64,000 bases of DNA from Nyssa sinensis. Its lineage: Eukaryota > Streptophyta > Magnoliopsida > Cornales > Nyssaceae. The notes under the pieces are model-generated. The model saw nothing but the letters and a program-made list of their open reading frames with translations. It searched no databases and was not told the origin of the DNA. How positions within the stretch are numbered: the stretch's first letter is position 1; every line of letters starts with the position of its first letter. The stretch lies in the NCBI GenBank assembly GCA_008638375.1, contig CM018038.1, positions 29,114,753 to 29,178,752 of the forward strand, given 5' to 3'. A program made the position numbers and the translations under genes. Positions 47,333 to 59,300 of the stretch are shown piece after piece.

Positions 47333-50300
47333 TTAACTAGAGCTTGGCCACAAGCTGCTTAGTCTGGCTGCAAGCTTTGCACTCTTGTAGTCCTCTCTAA
47401 GCTGAATAAACCTGAATTTGCAGCCAATTTAAATGTTTACAATCTAATAAGGGAATTGCCAAAAGAAAATTCAGAAAAAACAAACAACGCATAGAAAGTT
47501 GTGATGAAATTTTCCCTCCCTCCCTTATCCCACCCAAAACACTTAAATGATAATAAACTGTTATTTCTAAATGTTCTAACAGCACCACACGCTTCTTCCT
47601 GAAGCATGGCTAGAGATGAAGAAATAAAGTTGAAAGTTCAAGAAAACTTGTATTACTGGCAACTTCAACCAGTTAATAAAAGTTGTATATTTCATAAGGC
47701 TTTTTTGTGAAAGGAAAATATGCACTAGAGGCCAAATTAAATCAGAATTACCTTTGTGCATCTTTCCGAATACTTGGGGTACCCTCGAACAAGGAGGAGA
47801 GGCTTTCAGGAGCAACGATAAAGACATTGGCCATGCTGGAGAAAAATTAAATCAGTAAATCAAAACAGAACATGCTAAATGAAAGACCTGAGATATAACA
47901 AACCCCTGCAACTTACATGCCCAACAATTCAAATTTCTCATCAACAGAAGGAGCATTGAAAACTGCGCACAAATTCCCCATACTCAGTTATGTCGCGCTT
48001 CAGCCGCAACCCTCCACTGCAGAAGATATAAATGCAAACAAAAGTGAAACAGAACATTGAGAATAACAAGAGCAGCTGATAATAGATGATTGGTGAAAAT
48101 TCTGACTTTTGAACTCATATTTTAAGATCTATTTATATTTAAGGAATATCATTTTGGGAACACAAACATAATATTAACACCACCAAATGATGGTGGTTAT
48201 GATGGATTTGTTTTTTTAAATTACCCATCATGTAGGATGAATGTGTATCCATCCTACTTCATCAATAATAGAGGGTCATATTTTTTTGGGTAATTTATTT
48301 TTAATTTTTGGGTAATTGAGAGCCATACTACTTTACTCGTGTTAGAATTTTCTGAAACCATTCCTCAGATCTTCTTTCACATATTATCAGACACGGCCTA
48401 GCTATTGTAATATCCCGAAACCTAATGGAATCTTACTAATTAATTTAAATTGGATTTTATGAAATTATTTAGAGATTTTTATATATTTGAGGAATTTGAT
48501 TTGTATAGTGGATTTAAATGGATAATTTAGTATAAACAAATTTATTGTGTGTGACACTATATTTGAAAAAAAAATTATAATTTTTTATTTTTAATATAAG
48601 TTCTATTAGATTTTATAGGAAAATAATTTTTGAGGTATTTGAGACTTGAGGAATTCTAATAGGGGAATATCATGTTTTGTAAAAGAAGATTGTAATTTAA
48701 TTAGGGAATATTTCCTTGGTTGTGCTTATTTATTTATTTATTTATTTTGATAAGTAATAAATTCATTAAGAAGCAGCCAGGGCGTGCACCCAAATACAAA
48801 AAAATATAAAACACTATGTCTAAAATCTTATAGGATGCAAAAAAGATATAAAGCTATCAATAGACATGGTTGCAAGGATCAAAATTTACATTTTCTAATA
48901 TCCTTTTCTTCCTCTCCTTGATATTTTTTTGTAGATAGTGAATTGTAAATTGACATATTTTTGGAGTTATAGAAATAATATGATTTACTTATTAGTGTGT
49001 GAAAGAATAGGAGATTTTCGTTACAGGTTCAATGATTTGATTGATCTAGCCTATGTGAAGGCTTTGATTTGATTGATTTGTATTAGTTGTGCTCTAAATC
49101 CTATGTTCGGATTACGGGTGTGACAACTAGACAACGGTGAGAGAAGATATTTTGGCATTTTTTGAGTTCTTTTTCAAGTACGGGTCCTTTGAAGGGAGCC
49201 TAATTGCTTTTTTTATTGACTTGGTCCCGAAAAGGGAAAGGGTTGAGAATATTAAAGATTATAGACCAATTAGTTTAATTGGGGGTGTATACAAGATTTT
49301 GGCAAATGTTTATCTTTGAGGTTGAAGAGGGTGCTGAGAAGGGTGGTTGATTTGAGTCAAAATACCATTGTGGGTGAGAGACAGATCTTGGATATAGTCT
49401 TCGTTGCCAATGAATGTATTGATTCGATGAGGAAAAGTATACAAAATGGGCTAGCATGTGAAGCTAGATATTGAGAAGGTGTATGATCATGTCAATTGGA
49501 TTCTATTATTATTTCTTGATCAAATGGAGTTTGGGGGAGAAGTGGAGGCAATGAATGAGATAGTTTATCTCTATAGTGTCATTATCAGCGTTGGTAAATG
49601 GATCCCAGCAAGCATCTTTAAGACATCAAGGGGGTTGAAAGGGGATCCCCTATTTCTTTTCTTGTTCGTCATTGTGATGGAAGCCTTGAGTCATATGTTG
49701 GGTAAAGTCATGGAAGGTGGTATGTTGTAAGGCTTTGGGATAATTGATGGTTCGGGTGGGCACATTGAGGTTTTCTCATCTCATTTTTATCAATCAGAGC
49801 AGGGTCAGCTCCGCTTTCTGAGATATGTTTTGCTTTGCTTTGAGGCAATTTTCAATCTAAGGGTGAACTTGTCCAGGAGCGAGATTATCCAGTGGGGGAA
49901 GTAAGGGGGTTGGAGTCCTTGGTTTGGAATTTAAGATGCAGGGTCGGTTCTCTCGCTACGGTTTATTTGGGGTTACCATTAGGTGCCTTTTCAAAGGCCA
50001 AAGCAGTGTGGAATGTAATGGTTGAGCGATTTGAGAAGAGATTAGCAGAATAGATGAGACTATATATCTAAATGTGGAAAGATTACCCTATTAAAAGAGT
50101 ACTATGGCAAGACCTCCGACCTATTTTATGCCTCTCAATCCGATGGAGGCATCAATGAAAAGGAGTTGGATAAGCTTCAAAGGGACTTTCTTTGGGATAG
50201 TCTAGAGGGGAGGAAAATCCATCTTATTAGTTGAGATAAAGTCAAAACTACAAGGATTGAGGGGGCTGGGCATCAAGGTGTTGTGGTTCTTTACCATGGC

Positions 50301-53300
50301 TCTTTTGGGGCATTGGAAGATGATGCTCAAGGAGGAAAGTGATAGCTCTAAAATATAGGTGAGAAGATAGGGTGGTTTGCAAGGGGGTGGCGGAGCCTTA
50401 TTGATGTGGTTTGTGGGGATCAATTAGAAAGGGTTTGGTAGAGTTCTGCTAGTTCTTTCTCTTTGAAGTGGGGAGGGGTGCAAGGGTGAGACTTTGGGAG
50501 GATTCTTGTTGTGGTGATGTTGTGTTGAAATATCAATTCCCATAGCTCTTCAGGATTGCTTCAAGCCGGGGCTCTAGTGGAGGATAATGTTTCTAGGTCT
50601 GGAAGGGATTTGGTATGGACTCCTTGTTTTAGGAGGAATCTTCAAGATTGAGAATTGGGAGAAGTAGTGAGCTTGATGGGGCACATCAGTCAATTTTAGA
50701 TCAGGAGTGATAGGGAGGATTCATTGGTTTGGTCCATGGTTACCACAATTCGCTCTTCCCCTAGCGAATTGTGATTGCACAATCCAAAACATGGATCATT
50801 AGCGATTTGAAATGCAAGATTTAGCGTTCCAATCTAAAATATCAAAAGTCCCAAAAAAAACATACAAAATACACACACATCATTGGAATTTTATTTTATA
50901 ATGACTTGGATTCGTTGAAATCTTTTTGCTGTTTATATATACATACCAATATTATTACAAATACAATAAAAAAGCATATCACGTTCCAAATAAACAAATT
51001 CCGTTCCAACAAAACGATCCAAAGAAGCCTACCCCTAACGTACCACATTCTATAACAAATGACAATCTACGTTCCCGTACCATAACGATCCACGTTCCAG
51101 ATAACATTGGTTTGAACCTTAAACAATTCATAGGTTTTTTTTCTGTTTGCTTGTATTATAGTGCAGTGGCGAGTGGGAGAAGTATGGGGTTCCCTTGGAA
51201 GATGATACGGTCTTCTAGAATTCCATCAAAGGCAGCTTTTTTGCTTGGACAACTACATGGGAAGTGGTGTTAACTAAAAGAAGGGTTTCTTTTGGTTAGT
51301 AGATGTTAGATGTGTAAAGAAGAGGCAGAAATGGCCAACCAACTTCTCCTTCATTGCAAGGTGGCTTGAAATGCGTGGAGTCTCATTCTTTCCTTTTTCG
51401 TCGCATGTGGTCCATGCCCGCCTCAGTAAAAGGCCTTCCCTCTAGTAGGGGAGGGTGTAGGGTGAGAAAGGACTTGAGGAGGGTTTGGCAAATAGCCCAT
51501 TATGTTTCCTTTGGTGTTTGTGGAGGAAGAAAAATAGGAGGATTTTTGAGAGGGAAAAGCTTCCCCCTTCTAGTTTCATTTTTAAATTAAAGAGGCTTAC
51601 CCTATGCACAGTTTCTTTTGTTAATTTTTAGGGGAAATTGTGGCTTTAATTTTTCAGTTAGGTTCCCGTTTTATATACGAGTTCGCCCTCCTCAGGAAAG
51701 CTTAATACAAATTACACTTTGTTCATCAAAAAAGTTCCCAAAATTCTCAAAATTCTAGCATAAACTTTTATTAACATCTACACAGACATTCTTGCTACAG
51801 AAATCAGTTCTCTGTCACAGGAAATGGCTAAAGCCATAAACAATATGCAGACTAGTTCTACCATGTCAGTAGGCATGAAACTTCAACATAATACAACATG
51901 CTGTCAAACAAAAGAGTAAGGTTTTACCTGGGATTAAAAGTGAACTTCTGCCAATGATTAAGCAGCCCTTTGTGCAAGCGGTTCCCCTATCACAACAAAT
52001 TCACCGTGTCATCGCTTCAAAATGTGATTAAATACCATACACACCACAATAAATTTTGTGGAAAAATATAGCAGCAGATGAATTGCTGAATGAAATCATG
52101 AAACATTTCAATAAAAGGACTAAAATTTTTTAGGGAAGATAGGATGTAAAATTGTTTTAGACATTCCTACATTGGGTCTCAGTTATTCTATATTATAGCC
52201 ACAGTTCAGTGGCTTCATCTTTTTTTGTCAATCATCAGATAATAAAACAACACAGTCACAAACATAGTATCCATGAATGTTTGTGGATTAGCATGTGCAC
52301 CACACCACGTATGTTTAATAACAAAGCAATGAATGCAAGCAGGAACTTATTTGAACAGATGTGATCATAACCAGCAAAAGTCAAAAGAGAAACTTGTGTC
52401 ACTAGCAGTGGACTGAAATGAACATCAATGACATTTAAAACAGATGCATAAAGGATATCATTTGCGCACAAGCCAACCAAACAAGGCATAGAAAGTTGAT
52501 CAGTGGCAGTCTCAGAACCGAATAACAGTAATGAAAGATAGCAGAGAAGAAAAAAAGGCATACCAATTCAGTCAAGAAAGCTTGTTTGTTAAGACCTTCT
52601 AGGGCAGTGAATGCAGCCTCAAGCACACGAGAAAGGTATGCCACAACTCTGGCCATGAAAAGAGAAACGTCAATTTGTAACAGAAACAAAATAAGGGGCA
52701 GATCTAGCACAAAGAATGGACTACCAATCAAACAATAAAAAGAAGAAAAAGGAGAGAGAGAGAGAGAGAGAGAGAGGAGAAAAAAAGGTCATTTCTGGCA
52801 ATGAAGAAATGACTGAATTTTGAAAATGTTACGAAAACAAATAATTACACTTCAAATGCTATGGGAACAACATCAACTTGCTTTCGATGTCTGAGAAACA
52901 TGATGTATTGACTTGACATCCATGAAGTTAAAGGAACACTCCCACAAATTGGCTATGTCAATTCAAATACAAGTTCCAAGTTTGTCAAATGAGAAGGACC
53001 TTGTGCAGGCATTTGTTGGCCGATGATCAGGAGCAATGCCATCATCAGGTGACCGATAATCTGTTGCCTTTTGCTCAGCTGAAAGCAATCGCTCCACCTG
53101 CCCGAGTTTCAATATCAAACACGAGGAAGAAAAATAAAAGCACCAAAGAAACATGCAGGACCTGATTGCTCAAAGCAGATTTGATCATAACAAAAAGAAA
53201 ACATGCATACATAAAATCAAGCAAAATAACAAAAGTGGAACAAATTAAAACAAAGCTGAGATTGACAAAGCGGCTTTGTGAAGTATATGTGTCTTGCTTT

Positions 53301-56300
53301 TATGCACTTGAACCTAAATACTAGATACAAATTTCTCAATTACAGACCTCAGCCATAACAGTTTCAATGCATTGATGAAGCCCTTTGTAAGCAGCACCCT
53401 CTGCACTGGACATAGCTGTCGCCATTTCTTCACAGGAAGCAGCATGTGCACCATCAACAGGTAGTAAAAGCCGAGATATAGAGTTTGCAAAGTACTGAAG
53501 CAAAAAAGTTCAAATTATTTTTAGCCATGAGGAAGTATCAGGCCATCCTCTCACAAGCTTTAGTAAGAAAATCATACTTGCTGAATGATAGCCACACTGC
53601 TTGCACAACGTTGTACAGCCACCATAAAAGATCTGAAACTGCTTTCACCAGCAGCAGCAGCAGCTTCTGCCTACACCATTAATGCATTTATCATAAATCG
53701 GCCGACTTCTGGTCGAACTATTCTCTACTTAATAAAAGAGGTTATCTTGAACCAATCTTTTAGGTAAAGACCACATATATTTAGAATGCACCAGAAAAAT
53801 AGATAAAAAAGAGAGACGTGTGATCTAGTAATTACAGCAGAAGCAGCTGCTGCAGCCACCCTTCTACTAACACTTGTGCCCAGCACAAACCTTTCCCTCA
53901 AAGTCGCGGCTTCAGTCAGGCTGTCTCTAGCCCTTTCAAGCCCTTCTGTTATATATTGACTGACCTGCAGAATGACAAAGAAAGGGAAAGAGAAGAAAAA
54001 AAAAAGAAGAAAGAAAGAAAGAAAGGGGGAGGGGGGTGCCCATGACACAAATCATGAGAATGCCCCAACATGATGCTAAAAACTCAGAATGTGGAAAGAG
54101 ATCAGCTTGCTTACTTGATCAAGAAGGCAAGTGAACACAGCTTTTACATTGGCTGCAAGGGCAGCAGGCTATTCAAAGACAAGTATTAATAAGTAAAAAC
54201 TCTGTAAAACATCTAGAAGTATAAATGCCCATGAAATTCATTAAATGAATATTCCCACAAGAAAGTGAACTTTTAAACAGTGATATCTGAGAAAACAATA
54301 TCGCAATATAGCCTTCAATTATCCAGTGGAGGTGGCAGAATCTTTTTTGTGCCAGATGCAAATATTGAACAAGGTATAATTATTGTGTCCTTAACAGCCT
54401 TCTGCTCCCCCCATCTGGTGCTTCCAACTTGCATTTAACGTGCTTCCTCATCAGCTATCATCTTTCTTCCATGTACACAGATGAAGCATCTTAATTTTAG
54501 CACCTTAACTGCTAATAGGTTTTCTTTAAATGCTTCCATTAAAAATTTTATCATGCTCACTCATAGGTAATTTTAAAGCAATTTTCACTTCCCCAACCGT
54601 ACTTTTTTTCTCTTTTCTGTATTTTGGAGCATATTATCATAATCCTAGCCAAAGGAAGCACCTATTTGATACACGGAAATTCACACATCCACATTCCACA
54701 CCTACGAAGCACACACTTCTTAGTAGTCTGTCAGACATCATGTTGGACCACAACGCTCCTAGACAGTACTACATACGTCTCAGACAGAGCCCACAAGTAA
54801 CTAAAATAATTAGTAAGAAATTACAATATCATACAGAAGGCCAGAATAAGCCAAGCATGTAAAAGACACTTTGCAATATAGAAAAAGGATATAGTTGAGA
54901 CTTGAGAGAGAGAATAGCTGATGTTGGACAGAAGTGAAGAGGATTTTTAGGGCTGGTAAGTCAATTTATAGGTGGCTAAAGGGTGGCAAAAAGATAAAGT
55001 TCTAGGGTTTGTAAAAGTGAAACAAAGTGTTAAGAGTTCTAGGGTCATAATCAAATAATGCAAACCAAACTTTGGAGCTATTCTGGGACTATGAACAGTA
55101 CCCACAAACAGTACTTGAAGGCTGGTTGTGCTTCTTTTGTGGCTATGTGGAGTTTTAAAGATTAAATGTGCAGAAAAATTGCAGAAAATAAGAGAAGAAA
55201 CTAAAGAGTCATTCATTTCTTGTGTCCTAAGAATCATCCCTAGTGTCCCTTAGTACACCTAAAATTTGAATTCCATCACAAAATCCATAAGACATTTTTT
55301 CTAACAAATTCTATATAAGTTGTTATCGGTTGAATTGAAAGCTATACATAGACTTAAAGGCAATTCTAGTTCTGATTATTTGAACTCCTTATTTAGAAAC
55401 TAAAAGAATTTAATAAGTCGAACCAAATATAAACCTAATAAAATCCACAATTAAGGACCTTATATCACAACTTGACCCAAAGACAACTCATGGACCACAA
55501 CTAGACACTATGTCCAGCAAATCTAAAAATATCCTTAGACTCCAAAAACAGGTAAAAACAAATATAAAATTAAATTAACAAACTAACTTAAAAGAAGACT
55601 CATCTAAACTCAAAGAACTAAGCAAGCTCCCAAGTAGGCCCCACATCATCTAGCATGCGACAAATCAAAGCTTGAACCTTGGAAGCATCCTTTCCCCACC
55701 TTTTATGTACTAGCTGCCTCCACTTGTATCCATAATCTATCGTTGGCTTGAGAAGATTTGACACCGGAGAGTTAAAGGCATGGAATCTCCCACAAAAGTT
55801 GGGTTCTAGGCATTGGAACTCATAATCAGTGATCTGTGTACAATTTAAAAGTGGACAATCCATCTGATTAGATAAATTTGATGGTAACCTCTTCTGGTAG
55901 ATATAGTTGATGGTCAACTTTTTTCAAACTATTACTTCAAACATGGAGCTGGTGGGAGTCGAGCAACAATAGAATCACTAGGTGCATCTCAATCATGTCC
56001 ATGATATGAATTTAGATCTTCAATATTGAAGATGTTTCTTATGCCCATATCTTCTGGTAAGTCAGAAACAAATGCACTGATGCTAATCTTCTTAAGATTT
56101 TGTATGGATTGGCACTTTTCGAATTTAGCTTCTTGTAAACATTTGCAGTTATGAAGCACCGATACTCTATTTTAGATCACATGTCTGTGTCGGACACGAA
56201 CATGTTTGGACACGTGTCGAATACATCTTGGACACATTAAGGATGTTAGCTTGATATACATGGTTGGCCCACTCTCTAACAGCTTAAGCTTTTGGAGCAA

Positions 56301-59300
56301 GTGATGATCTAACAAAGGATACATTAGAAACACATTTTGGACAAGGTTTTCTCTTTTTTTGGATTTTTTCCCTCTCTTTCTCTTCTCCTGTGTTTTTTTT
56401 TTTGGTTATATATATATCTATATATATATATATACATATATATATATGTTCTATGTAATTATTAATAAATTTGTTTTGAAACTTGAATCATGGATGTTGA
56501 TTAAAGAAAGAAGTTCTTGAATTTTATTTAATAACTTTGTTATTTTAATATCTTGATAATATTTTTGTGATTTGTATGTTTTTATGCTAATTTTGATTAA
56601 AATAATATTATATTTTTATTGTATAGTCATATAAAAAATATAGAAAGATATATATATTCAACATGTCATTGATGTATCCGTGTTCTACTTTTTTTAGAAA
56701 TGTCATATCCTCATCTCCGTGTCCGTGCTTCTTAGATTTGTAGGATATCGTTCAGGACTAATATGCACCATAATCATTTCTGCTACTTAGAATTCATAAA
56801 ACTCTCCCCTTAAATTAGCATTTATTTTGCAGTCTTCACTCCATATTGCAAACTTTAAAAAAAATCATTATCTATCTTATAAATATGCTTAGCAATGGCA
56901 TTTTGACTCATCAATAGGACATGCTTTAATGGGAAAAGAACCCAAATCAATTATTTCCTACGATGTAAACAGTTCACACTCTCAAAGGGGCTGCTATTTG
57001 TAGTCTGATTTACAAAGCAATTATAGGCAGATTCAGCCATAGGAAGGACTTGGTCCTAGTTAACAATATGATCACCACAAGAAAATGAATCAGAACCCCA
57101 AACTTCATTTAACTATCAGTTTGCACCAGCACTGCTCTCATCTCTTTCAAATTGCCCGTCAAAATGTAATTGTCACATCACTTGTTCCCATAAGGAGATA
57201 TTGAATAAATATGCAACTGGCTATCCAACCATTAATTCAGTATCTATAATGCTAAACTCCTTGCAATATGGGTAGTCCCTCTTTTTTTATAAATAACATG
57301 GTAGTCCCTTGTAAGCAAATCAAAGCCCATAACATAGATTGACATTGAGGAAAGAATAAGCACCATTCAGCTAAGGGCATCGGCAGCGTTGTTCTTGACA
57401 CCAGCCTTTTATTCAATAACAAAAGTATATTCTTGCAAGGAAAAAAAATTAAAAAATAAACCCACTTTCCACGTTTTCAACTTCTTTCGGGAGTTGAATA
57501 TTTATGTGTCTCGTGGCCAGAATACAACGCAAAATCCTTCTGACTAACAAGACAGTAAAGCCAATAATTAAGTGCTTGAATCACACCACACCTTGGCATA
57601 GTCCTGCCAAGCTTCATTCGATTACCCTCTTGACTAAGCACGCCTCCAATTCCCACACGTGAAGTGTCACAAACCACCTCGAACACCTTAGAGTAGTCCA
57701 GAATATGTGAAAAAAGGGGGCTTCAATTTTTTTTTTCCTTGATTTATTCAAATGTTTGTTATGCTGCCTTGTTCCAAATTAATTGCCTCTTTGTACAATT
57801 AGAAATTGGTCCCATTATGGTGCTGAAATTTCTAATGAAGTGCCAATAAGATTTGGCCTCTGAAGCACGGACACTCTATTTTGGCTCAGGTGGCCGTGTC
57901 AGATACCGACACTCTTGGACATTTCCCGAACACATGTCAGATACATGGAAAAAAAAGTGTCCATTTTTTAAATTTTTTTTGAATTTTGGACACGTTAGGG
58001 ACACATTTTCTTTTTCTTTTTTTCTTTTTTTCTTTTTTTCTTTTTTTCTTCCTTTTTTATTTTTTCCGAGTTTTCTCATCTTCTCCTTAGTTCTTTTTTT
58101 GGTTATATATATACATATATATATATATATATTCTATATAATAATCAATAAATTTGTCTTGAATCATGGATGTTAATAATTAAATGAAGAAGTGCTTGAA
58201 TTTTTATTTAATGACTTTGTTATTTTAATATCTTAATAATATTTTTATGATTTGTGTATTTTTATGCCAATTTTAAAAGAAATAACGTTAGGTTTTATAT
58301 CATTTGATCATAAAAAATATAAAAATTTTATATATATTCATCGTATCCCTAACGTGTCTGTGTTCTACTATTTTGAGAAATGACGTGTCTGCATGTCTGT
58401 ATTGTGTTGTATCCGTGTCATGTGTCCATATCAGTGCTTCTTAGGATGTGGGCCAGTCTGTGAAAATTATGGACCTCTTGCAAAGTAGCAAGAATTGGCC
58501 ACTCTTGAATAAGCTTTCAGCTTGTTTCAATAAGCAGGAATTGGCCACTCTTGATAGAAAGATATGGTAACTTGTCATTTAATTTAAGAAAAATAGAGAT
58601 ACGTGATTCATATAGGCGGCCCAAATAGTTGGGACAAGAATTTGACTTGAGTTATTGAAATTAATAGGCAACCTTCACAATTTTTCACTTATTTATTTAT
58701 TTTTGATAAGTTTTATCTGGTCCTAAGTTACAATTGAAATATTTTGTTTTGGCAAGGGCAATACCACGACACTCCAAGAGAATCCAATACAGAACCAAAT
58801 ATGTGGACATCTCACGCACATCTCACAATTTTGACATTTCCATTACGGAAATGAAACTTGATATATGGATAGCAACCTTTTTGTTTTCAATACATAACCT
58901 TTCAGAAGGGACTGAAAATTCCAAGAGGATCAAATTTCAAAGAAAGCTTTCAGAAGGTGAAGTTCAAGGAACATCATAAAGTTTGTAATTTTTTTGAAAA
59001 TTCTGAGTAGTTAGCCAGGAATTTGAGTTCGCACTGACAAAATGGTGTAATCAAGTTAGAACTTTCAGAAATAAAAGCAATGTCAAATGCAGAAGCAAAA
59101 TTTACCTGGGATGAAAACAAAGTGCATCTGGATATTGCTTCTTCATTCCAACGCACAAACTCTGTTACTACAGTAACAGATATCTGCTGGTGGGAAGATG
59201 CTATTGTAGCTCCTTTTGAGCGTCCAATTGTCCCGGTTGACTCAGATGATTGCTGGTTTTCAGCGCGCAACTCCTCCATCTGCTCGGCATTATTCAAGTT

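Noticed and set aside
53725..54048. 107-codon minus-strand frame as a separate gene
   Set aside because: It is SEC10 exon 53836-53964 plus adjacent intron.
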